Shown: piece after piece, positions 15,241 through 23,960 of the stretch
How positions within the stretch are numbered: position 1 is the stretch's first letter
How the letters are laid out: every line of letters starts with the position of its first letter
Source of the DNA: an uncultured Schlesneria sp.
GTDB taxonomy: Bacteria; Planctomycetota; Planctomycetia; Planctomycetales; Planctomycetaceae
Reading direction: 5' to 3'
Length of the DNA: 39,610 nucleotides
Assembly (NCBI GenBank): GCA_903904835.1
Contig: CAIVEI010000163.1
Location: 1-39,610, forward strand
The notes under the pieces: model-generated
The model's database searches: none
Seen by the model: the letters and a program-made list of their open reading frames with translations, nothing else
What the model was told of the DNA's origin: nothing
Position numbers and translations under genes: made by a program

Positions 15241-16983
15241 TCAGGGTGCTGGATTGGTTGTTTTTTGTTCGGATTTCAGCACGAACAGCATTCGAACCAG
15301 GCGAGGATTCCGGCTGTCATTGTTCGAATTGGCCATCGGGTTTCGACCCATGCCACCGCCAAAGCCTCCCAGTCCGCCAGGGTTTGGACTTATCATCGAG
15401 CTGGCAACCAAAGGAATCCCCTTATTCTGTGCCGGAACCGCCTGTTGTAGTGCTACATGCGGTTGGTTCTGACGCGAGACACGGAAATAGCCCTGTCCCG
15501 AATTTCCAGAATTCTGGGCGCTATTTCCTGTCATATTATTACCGCGCGCTGTGCCCGCAGGATTTGAAGCAACCGATGCCATTGCGCGTGTTCCAAATTG
15601 CGTTTTACGTTCAAGGCTTGGCGTATTTCCGATAATGGAATTTGACACGCTCAGTGGAACGTTAGAGTCTCCGTTGTAGGAGTCATCTCCATGGGCGCTG
15701 ACAGATCCGTTTCGCGCCATCAGGACACTGACCGCCATTTCTGCCTCGGTATTGACCGTGGTTGATTCGTCGCTCATTTTCCTTGGTGCGATATCCTGAA
15801 ATCTATTACCTTCGGCGGCGATCGCCTGATTGTCTGCGACGATCCCTTCAGTTGGCAGCAACGATGCGACCGGCAATTCAATCGGTGGTTGAGGGGTCCA
15901 ATTCCGAAAGATATCCGGATGATTGCTGACTAAGTCATCGATTGTGTCTGCCAGTTGATCGCCGGGCGCTCGAGCGAAAAAGACCTGGAATTCATCAGCT
16001 CGACTCGCATCTCGTTTTTTACTCAGATCATTTTTTGAGCTTGGGGGTTGTTGGATTGCCAGGCGATCTTCGGCATCACTCATTTTGACCAAGGACGCTT
16101 CGTCGTCGTATTCGATCTCTTGCAACGACCGCTTTTGAAGTAGCACCTTCAACTCATTCGAACCTCGCTCGATGTCGACAACGGTGAAATAGACGACGGC
16201 CACGGTGTTGCTCGGGTCGGCGACCTTGGAAACAATGACATCCCCGTTCGCGAGATACGACAGAAATTCATTCTGAATTTGAGGCTGAATCGAGTTGGAA
16301 TTGGTGCCAGTCAAATCATCATTTGCCGCCATTGGCAATGAATTTTCAGTGAGGCTTTCCTGTTCGTTGAGTCTTACAGCCAGTTCAGTCGGCGTTGCGA
16401 GATCAGTCATCTTGCTCCGCGCTAAATTTGTGACATTCGACAGGCTCAAATTCCGTTGCAATTGATCGGATGGATGAGAAGGCACTGTCGCAAGATCAGG
16501 TTTGGCGAATGTGGGGTGGGATTCGGCGAGTACTTTTCGAGTAGCGGATTTAGTTTGAAATGTGACCTGCGGCAGTGATTCGTCGCCCCTTGAGAACGGC
16601 GTCGGCGAACTGGTCGTGAATTGCGTCTTGTTAAATGACACAAACATCAATAACGAAGCGATCGTCGCCAGCATCCCGGCACCAAACGCAGTCCATTCAC
16701 GACGCAAGCTTCGTCGAGTTGTCGCCGGAGCGATAGCCTGAGCGATCGACGATGAAGGTTGCGCTGCGGCATTCACCTGCTTCTGCACGTTTGCTGCGAG
16801 TTCGCGAGGTGCCGATTCACGTGGGAATGAATGAAGCAAGGCAGACAACTTCGACGTCTCATCGAGTTGCTGGCGGAGTTCGGACGAGGTTTCAAGCGAA
16901 CGCTCAATCTCACCCCGTTCGTCGGGGGAAACTTCCCCATCGAAGTAGGCAGAGATCAGTTCTTCGGGAACCGGATGGTTCAT
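15241..16983 (-). CDS. Membrane-anchored anti-sigma factor with a long periplasmic part
   Basis: 580-residue protein. Residues 1-60 (opening PEELISAYFDGEVSPDERGE) form an anti-sigma domain like the RskA/zf-HC2 group, without the Cys/His zinc ligands. One membrane helix lies near 98-116 (TAFGAGMLATIASLLMFV). The rest, about 460 residues, should be extracytoplasmic, with long Ser/Asn/Gln-rich low-complexity regions and a Gly-rich tail (GLGGFGGGMGRNP). Start ATG 16983 follows AGGAAGAAG; upstream Met codons adjacent to the sigma stop (17046, 17043) are alternatives that would give 21 more residues. The sigma gene lies directly upstream on the same strand, so this is a classic sigma/anti-sigma pair. 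The outer region probably senses an envelope signal; how is unknown. Confidence 0.85.
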   Translation of the reverse strand: MNHPVPEELISAYFDGEVSPDERGEIERSLETSSELRQQLDETSKLSALLHSFPRESAPRELAANVQKQVNAAAQPSSSIAQAIAPATTRRSLRREWTAFGAGMLATIASLLMFVSFNKTQFTTSSPTPFSRGDESLPQVTFQTKSATRKVLAESHPTFAKPDLATVPSHPSDQLQRNLSLSNVTNLARSKMTDLATPTELAVRLNEQESLTENSLPMAANDDLTGTNSNSIQPQIQNEFLSYLANGDVIVSKVADPSNTVAVVYFTVVDIERGSNELKVLLQKRSLQEIEYDDEASLVKMSDAEDRLAIQQPPSSKNDLSKKRDASRADEFQVFFARAPGDQLADTIDDLVSNHPDIFRNWTPQPPIELPVASLLPTEGIVADNQAIAAEGNRFQDIAPRKMSDESTTVNTEAEMAVSVLMARNGSVSAHGDDSYNGDSNVPLSVSNSIIGNTPSLERKTQFGTRAMASVASNPAGTARGNNMTGNSAQNSGNSGQGYFRVSRQNQPHVALQQAVPAQNKGIPLVASSMISPNPGGLGGFGGGMGRNPMANSNNDSRNPRLVRMLFVLKSEQKTTNPAP

Positions 16984-17046
16984 GGTAGTGGCTTCTTCCT
17001 GCTGCCAACTCTGGCAGACTGCAAACATCTTCTCAAGGAACATCAT

Positions 17047-17631
17047 CTAAATGACTTCAGTTCTCAGCAACACCGATAATTTTTCACGAAGTTCCAACCT
17101 GGCCCGATGGATACGGCTGCGAACCGTTCCCAGCGGAACTTTGACAATGTCCGCGATTTCTTCGTAACTCATTCCATCAATTTCTTTTAACACGAGCGCT
17201 GTGCGGAATTCTTCACAGAGTTCGGAGAGTGCCTGCTGAACAAGACGCTGCCGATCGCTCACGTCCATGGCATACGACGGCTCGCTTGTCGGATTTCCAT
17301 CGGAGGGTTCGAGCCCGGTTGCATCTCGTCGAGCTTCAAGTGAAACCGACATTCCTCGCGACTTTCGTTTTGTGCTGACGGCCGTATTGTAGGCGATTCG
17401 GAACAGCCACGAATAAAACTGAGACTGCCCGCGAAAACTGCCCAGTTTTTCGAAGGCATTCACAAACGCTTCCTGCGCCGCATCTTGTGCATCCTCGGCC
17501 GAACCGAGCAGATGCAACAAAGAATGGAAAAGTCGATTCTGATACCGTTCGACAAGCAGCCCGAAGGCTTCTCGACGCCCAGCCAGACAATGGTCAATCA
17601 GCGTTTGGTCGGATGTTTGGTTCACGATCAA
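17047..17631 (-). CDS. ECF-family RNA polymerase sigma factor
   Basis: 194-residue (or slightly shorter) sigma-70 family protein of the extracytoplasmic-function class. Region 2 includes LVERYQNRLFHSLLHLLGSAEDAQDAAQEAF and SWLFRIAYNTA. Region 4 includes LVLKEIDGMSYEEIADIV followed by GTVRSRIHRARLELRE, the DNA-binding helix-turn-helix. It directs transcription of its regulon and is held by the membrane anti-sigma factor encoded just downstream. The start is either TTG 17631 or GTG 17625. An ECF promoter-like sequence lies right before them (17637-17668), implying autoregulation and very little 5' leader. No Shine-Dalgarno is visible. The diverging ompH-like gene shares the intergenic region. 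Confidence 0.93.
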   Translation of the reverse strand: MIVNQTSDQTLIDHCLAGRREAFGLLVERYQNRLFHSLLHLLGSAEDAQDAAQEAFVNAFEKLGSFRGQSQFYSWLFRIAYNTAVSTKRKSRGMSVSLEARRDATGLEPSDGNPTSEPSYAMDVSDRQRLVQQALSELCEEFRTALVLKEIDGMSYEEIADIVKVPLGTVRSRIHRARLELREKLSVLLRTEVI

Positions 17632-17636
17632 TCAAA

Positions 17637-17668
17637 CTTGAGACGTGTGTTCGGGCTGAAAAGTTCCC
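17637..17668 (-). promoter_or_regulatory. ECF-type promoter of the sigma/anti-sigma unit
   Basis: On the minus strand GGGAACTT (17661-17668) is followed by CGTCTCAAG (17637-17645). The distance between GGAAC and CGTC is 17 nt. This matches the general ECF pattern of GGAAC at -35 and CGTC-type at -10. Transcription would start about 17633, next to TTG 17631 and 8 nt before GTG 17625. It points to autoregulation and near-leaderless mRNA. Confidence 0.7.
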
Positions 17669-17871
17669 GCGGCAAAGGAGCTGAGACTTCATTTTTCCGA
17701 AGTGTCCGATCAAAGTCGATCGAAATCGATGAGATCCCTGTCGGCTGTTTCACGAAAGACGCCCGACGCACGTCTCGTTTGAAATGGTCTGGACGATATT
17801 TCCTGTTTCGCATAGGTTCCCGTCCCGTCGTTCATGGTTTGAACAAATCCTGTCCAAAAAAGGAGTTTTGG

Positions 17872-18579
17872 ATGCGTCGCTTTAGCTTTGTTTTCGTGTT
17901 GTCGAGTTGTGTGGCGAGTTTCGTTGGCTGCGGCCAGACGAATGGTCCTGCCACTGCCAGTTCCCGTGGCGGGATGGCGGTCGTTGATCTCGACAAGGTG
18001 GCCGCCGAAACGGGCCGCGATCGACAACTGGCTCAATCCCTGGAATTGGCTCGAAATTCACTGAACCAGTCTTATCTCAAGACGGTCGAAAGTGCAAAAG
18101 AGCAATTAAATGCCAAGAAAAAAGCCAATGGTTCGACTCCAACCGAAGAAGAACAAAAAGAGTTCTCTCTGATGGAACGTTCTGCGGTGACCCAGTTGTC
18201 TCAAATTGAAAAAAAGGCATTGGCCGAATTCGAGCAATACAAGCAGACTCAAATTGCCAAATTTCGAGCCGAACTCAAGCCAATCAGCCAGGAAATTGCT
18301 GCGAAGCGTGGCCTGAGCATCGTGATTCCCAAGAACGAAGGCTTGTTGCTGTCGGTTGATCCCGGAGTCGATATCACAGACGAAGTGGTGAAAGTTCTGC
18401 GTGAAAGACACCCGGTTGCCCCGATTCCACAAGCTGCCGCCGCCGCTCCTCAACAACAGCCGGCGCCCGCCCAGCCCGAATCGATTTCGACCCGAGCCAG
18501 CCGACGAGCTGCAGCGGCAAAATCCGCCGGTGCATCCAAAGCTAACTCGGAATTCGAAGACGAAGAAGCAACCCGATAA
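17872..18579 (+). CDS. OmpH/Skp-like periplasmic chaperone-type lipoprotein
   Basis: 235-residue protein. The N-terminal signal ends in SFVGCG, a lipobox-like site (C20). Residues about 35-180 follow the OmpH/Skp pattern: GMAVVDLDKVAAETG (beta strand plus start of the helix), two long coiled-coil helices rich in Lys/Glu/Gln (QLNAKKKANGSTPTEEEQK), then LSIVIPKNEGLLLSVDPGVDITDEVVKVL. Skp-type proteins bind unfolded outer membrane proteins. The C-terminus is a low-complexity Ala/Pro/Gln-rich tail. ATG 17872 has AGGAG at 17861-17865. The gene is followed within 30 nt by a terminator-like palindromic repeat. Confidence 0.82.
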   Translation: MRRFSFVFVLSSCVASFVGCGQTNGPATASSRGGMAVVDLDKVAAETGRDRQLAQSLELARNSLNQSYLKTVESAKEQLNAKKKANGSTPTEEEQKEFSLMERSAVTQLSQIEKKALAEFEQYKQTQIAKFRAELKPISQEIAAKRGLSIVIPKNEGLLLSVDPGVDITDEVVKVLRERHPVAPIPQAAAAAPQQQPAPAQPESISTRASRRAAAAKSAGASKANSEFEDEEATR

Positions 18580-18605
18580 TTGTTTCGTCACGTCTGAAAG
18601 TCATA

Positions 18606-18699
18606 GTGCCACTGCTTGACCGTCCTCGGTCAAGCAGTGCTCTTTTAAAGGGTGTAAGGACAAGCTACTGCTCCCCCGAAGACTCCGAAGCAGTGGCAC
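18606..18699. repeat. Intergenic palindrome, GTGCCAC family copy 2
   Basis: Outer arms GTGCCACTGCTT (18606-18617) and AAGCAGTGGCAC (18688-18699) are exact complements. As in copy 1 (9838-9939), CCGAAGAC occurs exactly nine nt before GTGGCAC in the right arm. The left half also folds alone as the terminator at 18610-18646. It lies 26 nt after the OmpH-like gene. Confidence 0.7.
18610..18646 (+). terminator. Terminator-like hairpin of the OmpH-like gene
   Basis: ACTGCTTGACC (18611-18621) pairs perfectly with GGTCAAGCAGT (18628-18638) around a six-nt loop and is followed by TCTTTT. It is a good rho-independent terminator for the gene ending at 18579, and it forms the left half of the larger palindromic repeat. 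Confidence 0.6.
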
Positions 18700-18752
18700 A
18701 AAGGACCAGACACCTCAGCTAGCATTTTCACACGATTCTGCACACAACGCAC

Positions 18753-18790
18753 CAGCCCGGGATGCCTTTTGCATCACGGGCTGTTTCTTA
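18753..18790 (+). terminator. Strong GC-rich hairpin with T-rich tail
   Basis: CAGCCCGGGATGC (18753-18765) pairs with GCATCACGGGCTG (18771-18783), 12 of 13 positions, around a five-nt loop, followed by TTTCTTA. It is a second plus-strand terminator candidate after the OmpH-like gene and palindrome. The remaining sequence to 19002 shows no gene. Confidence 0.55.
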
Positions 18791-19002
18791 TCTTTGCAAC
18801 GATCTTGACGAAAATTTGCAATATTCCGATTGCAACACACAGGGAGGTTGGGGTTTTTCACGTGTCCTTCAAACCATTGGGATTGGACTTTTGTCAAACC
18901 TGCGTCACAGACGATAACGACAGCCGAGTCTCCAGTTTACCTGATCATTTTTTGGCTGCTGATTTCATGGCGACGCGTCCCACGCATCACACAAACGAGG
19001 CG

Positions 19003-20049
19003 ATGCGATACTGTCGATACTGGTTGATTGCCGTGTGGGCACTATTGAGTGCACCATGGTGCGCGCTCGCCCAGTCGTACGAGTTGGCACCTCTGGATAA
19101 TGGGAGCGTTCTCCCCGCGCCGGCTGTGTCCGTACCGCCGGCAAACGTAGTTCGCGGGCCATGCGATCCCGATTACTGGATCGTCAGTACCCGTTGTGCC
19201 AAGGACGAAGTAGAAGCAGGCCAGGCATACGACTATCAGGTCTTTCGCTTCGATGGACCGAATCCCGGTCGAGGGAGCTCTCTCAATGAACTACTCGCCT
19301 CGCTTCAGCCGGGAGTTCCCGTCTGTTTTATGGCTCACGGCAGTTTCGTGACCTGGGATTCGATGTTAAATGATTCCGCTTTCACGTATCGATGGTTGCG
19401 TCAGGCAGCCCCCTGCCAACCGATCCATATCATCTTCTACACCTGGGCCAGTGACGATGTGGATTGCTGTATTCCCCATCTTCGGGTTAACAAACTTGGC
19501 CGTCGCGCTTCACTCAATGGTTTTTATCTGGCTGACCTGGTAACCAAGGTCAGTGCTGATCATCCTGTCTGCCTGATCGGACATAGCCACGGAACTCGAA
19601 TGGTGGCGTCCGCACTGCATACGATGGCTGGTGGCGAGGTTGACGGGCTAGTCCTGGTACATGGGCCTCAGCCAGCTCGCCGCATTCGAGCCGTACTGGC
19701 AGCGGCAGCGATTGATCACGATTGGCTCAATCCCGACCGACGTTACGGTCTGGCGCTGTGTCAGGCTGAAGCGGTCATCAATTTGCGAAACCATACTGAC
19801 TTGCCACTTTTGCTTTATCCCTTACGTCGACCGATTTCTGGAAAGGCGCTGGCCATTTCCGGGCTGACCCGACGCGATCGCGCAAAGCTTGGGGATGGCA
19901 ATCAGAAAATCATCGATTACAGCGTGACCGATCTGGTGGGCTTCGGGCACATCTGGGAATATTATTACAAACAACCTCAAATTGCTGATGCGATTCGGCA
20001 TTACGTCTATTTCGACGAGCCTGCTCAGCCGGTTGGATACTCGCATTGA
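19003..20049 (+). CDS. Secreted alpha/beta-hydrolase-like protein
   Basis: 348-residue protein with a signal peptide (WLIAVWALLSAPWCALA, cleavage near residue 24). The mature part has the alpha/beta-hydrolase pattern: VCFMAHGSFVTWDSM (oxyanion region), IIFYTWASDD, and the nucleophile elbow GHSHG at residues 193-197, with Ser195 as the likely nucleophile. GLVLVHGPQPARRI follows, and the histidine is probably the GFGH of VGFGHIWEYYY near the C-terminus. It resembles the group of proteins acting in the envelope on unknown lipids or esters. The start is uncertain: ATG 19003 is closest to the signal, ATG 18967 is possible. It ends 17 nt before the convergent RbsA-type gene. Confidence 0.78.
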   Translation: MRYCRYWLIAVWALLSAPWCALAQSYELAPLDNGSVLPAPAVSVPPANVVRGPCDPDYWIVSTRCAKDEVEAGQAYDYQVFRFDGPNPGRGSSLNELLASLQPGVPVCFMAHGSFVTWDSMLNDSAFTYRWLRQAAPCQPIHIIFYTWASDDVDCCIPHLRVNKLGRRASLNGFYLADLVTKVSADHPVCLIGHSHGTRMVASALHTMAGGEVDGLVLVHGPQPARRIRAVLAAAAIDHDWLNPDRRYGLALCQAEAVINLRNHTDLPLLLYPLRRPISGKALAISGLTRRDRAKLGDGNQKIIDYSVTDLVGFGHIWEYYYKQPQIADAIRHYVYFDEPAQPVGYSH

Positions 20050-20066
20050 ACTTCGCGTAATTTCAA

Positions 20067-21575
20067 TCAGACTTCAGCAAGTCGCATCAGATCCTGCTTG
20101 GTTGTTCGCTCATTCGTGAAAATTCGGGTGATTCGACCGCGAGCCATCGTCGCGATCCGGTCCGCATGAGCCAGCACCAGTTCTGGTTCGGTTGAGGCCA
20201 GAATGACCGCCGCTCCCTGTCGCTTTTGTTCTGCGACCAGTTCCATGATTTCGGCCTTGGCGTGAACATCCATGCCGCGAGTCGGTTCTTCGAGCAGCAG
20301 GACTCGAATGGGACCCAGCAACCATTTCGCCAGAACAACCTTCTGCTGATTACCCCCGGAAAGTGATCCGGCTCGCAACGCCGGGTTTGGTGGACGACAT
20401 CCGACGGTTTCCAGCATCGGCTGGCAGACTTGATGCTCGCGTCGTCGAACAAGCCAGTTGCCCAGATTTTTACGCAAGTGAGCCAAAGTCATGTTATGGG
20501 CGATTGATGCACGCCGCGCAAGCGTCTGCGCGCGATCCGCAGCGACCAGCACAATCCCGTTTTTAACGGATGCAGTCACGTCGCCAGTTCGTAACGGTTT
20601 GCCATCCAGCCAGACCTGGCCATGTTCGACCGTTGTTGATCCAGCCAATGCGTGGACCAGATCCTGATGACCGGCTCCCACGAAACCGTAAAGCCCAAGG
20701 CACTCTCCCGGCTTCACGTCGAGCGTAATGTCGTCGAAGCATCCTGCTTTTTTCAATCCGTAAATATCCAATCGAGGAGACCCGACAGTCGCTGGCGGAA
20801 GTGTTGTCTCGGTGCACTCTTCCGTCGTCGAATCACCCGTTTCACCCACCATTTGACGGATGATGGTCGTCCGGTCGAGTTCAGCCGTAGGTCGAGTCTC
20901 AAGCTTTCGACCGTCTTTCAGGATCGTCACTCGATCGCAGATTGCCAGAACGTCTTCCAAAAAATGGCTGATAAACACAATCGCAACGCCTCGCGACTGC
21001 AAATGCTCGATCAATTCAAACAAGCGCTTCGCCTCTGGCAAACTCAGGGCACTCGTCGGTTCATCTAAGATCAGCACGCGAGCGCCACTGTGCAATCCCC
21101 GAGCGATCTCGACCATTTGCCGAATCACTAACGGAAAATCTCTTAGCCGACTTCGAACGTCGATGTGAATGTTTAGTTCGGCCAGCGATGCGGTCGCCTG
21201 TCGATTCATTTCTTTCCAGTCGACCTGACCCCAGGTGCTCACCCGTTGCCGCCCCAAAAACAGATTTTCGGCAACGGAAAGTTGTTCGATACCCGAAAGT
21301 TCCTGGTAGACCATCGCGATGCCATGCGACAGAGCTTCACGCGGTGAGCTAAGGTGAACCAGCTTTTGATCCAGCCGAATCTCACCCGAATAGTCCGGAA
21401 CAACACCCGCAAGCACTTTCATCAGCGTGCTTTTTCCCGCTCCATTACAACCGACCAGCCCGTGAACCTCACCGGGGTGAAGAGCGAAGTCGACGCCGCT
21501 GAGAGCGACAACTCCACCGAATCGAACGCCGATGTTGCGACAGTCTAATAACGGAACGGGTGCAGCAACCGACAT
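20067..21575 (-). CDS. Sugar ABC transporter ATP-binding protein, RbsA/MglA type
   Basis: 502-residue double ATPase. The first half has Walker A GCNGAGKST, Walker B RVLILDEPTSAL and Q-loop VYQELS. The second half has the degenerate Walker A-like GFVGAGHQDL normal for this family, the signature LSGGNQQK, and Walker B-like RVLLLEEPTRG. This class powers import of ribose, galactose, xylose or related sugars. Partners, a permease and a periplasmic binding protein, are not in the window, so it is an orphan here. ATG 21575 (MSVAAPVPLLD) is chosen over the 24-residue longer frame because the family's first strand starts soon after it. It diverges from the ROK kinase gene. A ribose or glucose-type function is only inferred. 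Confidence 0.9.
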   Translation of the reverse strand: MSVAAPVPLLDCRNIGVRFGGVVALSGVDFALHPGEVHGLVGCNGAGKSTLMKVLAGVVPDYSGEIRLDQKLVHLSSPREALSHGIAMVYQELSGIEQLSVAENLFLGRQRVSTWGQVDWKEMNRQATASLAELNIHIDVRSRLRDFPLVIRQMVEIARGLHSGARVLILDEPTSALSLPEAKRLFELIEHLQSRGVAIVFISHFLEDVLAICDRVTILKDGRKLETRPTAELDRTTIIRQMVGETGDSTTEECTETTLPPATVGSPRLDIYGLKKAGCFDDITLDVKPGECLGLYGFVGAGHQDLVHALAGSTTVEHGQVWLDGKPLRTGDVTASVKNGIVLVAADRAQTLARRASIAHNMTLAHLRKNLGNWLVRRREHQVCQPMLETVGCRPPNPALRAGSLSGGNQQKVVLAKWLLGPIRVLLLEEPTRGMDVHAKAEIMELVAEQKRQGAAVILASTEPELVLAHADRIATMARGRITRIFTNERTTKQDLMRLAEV

Positions 21576-21742
21576 GCAGGTGAGCTCTTTCGAAAAAAAC
21601 GATTCTGGTGTAGTTGTTAGCTGACGGATTGTATTTCGGAAAGCCACAACCCAATGAATAGTGTAGCAGTCAATCTGTTCGGTTTGTTACTCTACGGATC
21701 AGTAAAAAAGTTCTTGACGAATCATTGAAAGGATCGCTGGCG

Positions 21743-22699
21743 ATGCCAGATCTATTTGCCGGAGTCGACCTGGGTGGGACATCGATCAAGTGTGTCCTGG
21801 GAGACGAGCAGGGAAACATATTGTTTCGCCATTCGATTCCGACGGAATCTCATTCAGGACCCGAGCGGGTTCTGCAACGGATTGGCCAGGCAGTACAAGA
21901 ACTGACCAAAGAAGCAGGACAGAAGCCCGTCGGGTTGGGGATGGGTGTGCCTGGATTGGTTGATGTCCCCAATGGGATCACACGTTTTCTGCCAAACCTG
22001 ACGACACAATGGATTGATGTCCCCGCCGCAGAAATCCTGTCAGCACACGTGAATTGCCCTGTTCGCCTTTTGAATGATGTTCGTATGGCGACGCTTGGCG
22101 AACTGGTCTATGGGCGTGGAAAAGATGTCGACAGCATGGTCTTCATCGCGATCGGAACAGGGATCGGCGGAGGGGTCGTGATCGACGGCAAGTTGCGACT
22201 GGGACCAGTCGGGGCCGCTGGAGAACTGGGGCACCAGACAATCGACCCACAGGGCCCTCCCTGCGGATGCGGAAATCATGGTTGCCTTGAAACATTGGCC
22301 AGTGGAACCGCGTTAGCCGCGTCAGGCATCCGGTTGATGCTGATGGGCCTTGCACCACACCTGCACGACAGGGTTGGTGGTGACGCAAATCGTGTCACCG
22401 CAGAACTAATGGCCGATGCCGCGAAACAGGACGAACCCGTCATGGACGCGATCATGCAGGCCGCAGACTATCTGGCGATCGGGGTCGCCAACGCCATGGT
22501 CACTTTACATCCGGAACTGGTCGTCCTGGGCGGTGGTGTCGCAAACATGGGAGACATTCTGTTCAACCGGATTCGCGCACAAGTGAAACAACGAGTACGC
22601 ATGATTCCGCCGGAAAGCGTCCGAATCGAACCATCCGATCTTGGCAGCAATGCAGGCGTGATGGGCTCAATCGCGCTTGCCTCGCGCGATGCATTTTGA
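21743..22699 (+). CDS. ROK-family glucokinase-type sugar kinase
   Basis: 318-residue ROK kinase, likely phosphorylating glucose or a related sugar with ATP. The N-terminal phosphate-binding motif is GVDLGGTSIKC (residues 7-17). The catalytic base is likely Asp112 in LLNDVR. The second phosphate motif is IAIGTGIGGG (136-145). The zinc-binding signature follows: ELGHQTI with His164, then CGCGNHGCLE (residues 174-183). ATG 21743 has AAAGGA nine nt upstream. The longer frame from TTG 21725 is not needed. It diverges from the RbsA-type gene, so both may serve one sugar pathway. A hairpin follows the stop. Confidence 0.92.
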   Translation: MPDLFAGVDLGGTSIKCVLGDEQGNILFRHSIPTESHSGPERVLQRIGQAVQELTKEAGQKPVGLGMGVPGLVDVPNGITRFLPNLTTQWIDVPAAEILSAHVNCPVRLLNDVRMATLGELVYGRGKDVDSMVFIAIGTGIGGGVVIDGKLRLGPVGAAGELGHQTIDPQGPPCGCGNHGCLETLASGTALAASGIRLMLMGLAPHLHDRVGGDANRVTAELMADAAKQDEPVMDAIMQAADYLAIGVANAMVTLHPELVVLGGGVANMGDILFNRIRAQVKQRVRMIPPESVRIEPSDLGSNAGVMGSIALASRDAF

Positions 22700-22782
22700 T
22701 CTTGCTCGAATTCATTTTCCAACGCTGACTTATTGTTGAATATTCGTGAATGACAACCTGAGCGTCTTTCATCAATGAAAAA

Positions 22783-22820
22783 TGCCAGAGACCACCGCAA
22801 TACGACGGTGAACCCTGGCA
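22783..22820. terminator. Hairpin between convergent ROK and DUF1080 genes
   Basis: TGCCAG (22783-22788) pairs with CTGGCA (22815-22820), and CACCG (22793-22797) with CGGTG (22806-22810), with unpaired bases between. It lies between the converging ROK and DUF1080 stops and could act as a shared terminator, though it has only a weak T-tract. Confidence 0.4.
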
Positions 22821-22864
22821 CTTAACGATTGCGCCGATCTCAGTAATCATAATTCGTTTGGAAA

Positions 22865-23839
22865 CTATTTCTTTTCCACGAGCCAGATATTACGGAACCG
22901 AACGGGATCGCCATGATCCTGTAGAAAAATCGCGCCTGGTTTCTGGTCGGAACGACCACCCCCTGGCGTGGTTTTCAACTCCAGGTTCTCGTGAATGACG
23001 ACTCCGTTGTGCTTGATCGTCACGCGAGCGGGTGCCGTGGCTTTTCCGTCAGCGTCAAACTTGGCACAGGTGAAGTCGACGTCATACGTCTGCCAGCTTA
23101 AAGGCGGATAGCACATATTGACCTTTGGCTTGGAATTGCTGTAGATCCCGCCACATTCATTGTCGGCCCCTTCAAGACCGAACGAATCCAGGATCTGACA
23201 TTCATACTGATCGCCAAGATACATACCGCTGTTGCCCCGACCTTGACCGCTTGCATTCGGCATGAAAGGTGTCCGGAATTCAAGGTGCAGCGTGTAATTC
23301 TCGAAAACATTCTTGGTACGAGTTCCAACCCCCATGAGTCCAAGATCTTCCAACTTGCCCGGTTGCCATTGATCGACATTAGTCCCGTTAAACAGGACGA
23401 TCGCACCTTCGGGAGGTGACTTTGCTAATGTAGGGGATTCCCGATGAAGACGTTTTAGCTCACCCTTATAATCACCATGTTTAACGGAGATGACTCCGTT
23501 AGCGATTGTGGTTTCGTTTCCATCACCAACGGCTTTCGTGATTCCGTCTTTGGTTTCGAAAACGAATTTCAGTTTTTCTTCTGACTGGTCCCAGCCGGCT
23601 CCCGGTAAACCACCCGGATAGGCCACGACATCGAACTTACCGTTTCCCCTCGCGATGACTTGGGCACCGATCGTGGTGTCACCGACTTTCCCGATGTACT
23701 CACCCTGGATCTGAAAATCAGCCCCGGCTGATTTCGAATCGAGAAACGCAAGTTTGGGATTTGGTTTTTCCTGACCGATGACCGGCGTTGCAGCCAACAA
23801 CCCTAGAACGACAATCGACAATTTCCATGACGGATTCAT
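22865..23839 (-). CDS. Secreted DUF1080 (3-keto-disaccharide hydrolase family) protein with an N-terminal extra domain
   Basis: 324-residue exported protein. The signal peptide runs to about residue 22 (VVLGLLAATPVIGQ). Residues about 28-135 form an unrecognised beta-rich domain (ADFQIQGEYIGKVGD, GKFDVVAYPGGLPG). The C-terminal DUF1080 domain begins near 146 with AIVLFNGTNVDQWQPG and continues through LHLEFRTPFMPNA, GMYLGDQYECQILDS and GAIFLQDHGDPVRFRNIWL. DUF1080 proteins are jelly-roll (concanavalin-like) hydrolases; some cleave 3-keto-glycosides. Start ATG 23839 has AGGAG upstream. A second DUF1080 gene lies upstream on the same strand beyond a palindromic repeat, so the two form a carbohydrate-use locus. 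Confidence 0.87.
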   Translation of the reverse strand: MNPSWKLSIVVLGLLAATPVIGQEKPNPKLAFLDSKSAGADFQIQGEYIGKVGDTTIGAQVIARGNGKFDVVAYPGGLPGAGWDQSEEKLKFVFETKDGITKAVGDGNETTIANGVISVKHGDYKGELKRLHRESPTLAKSPPEGAIVLFNGTNVDQWQPGKLEDLGLMGVGTRTKNVFENYTLHLEFRTPFMPNASGQGRGNSGMYLGDQYECQILDSFGLEGADNECGGIYSNSKPKVNMCYPPLSWQTYDVDFTCAKFDADGKATAPARVTIKHNGVVIHENLELKTTPGGGRSDQKPGAIFLQDHGDPVRFRNIWLVEKK

Positions 23840-23960
23840 GCGGCGGACTCCTGGGAAAAAAGCATCTCAATACGTGTTTAAGGCAACAGCACTGGCAGAA
23901 GAGACACGATCTCAATCTGCGTCGATGAAGTCAATTGTGCAGATGAAATGCAGAGGAAAG

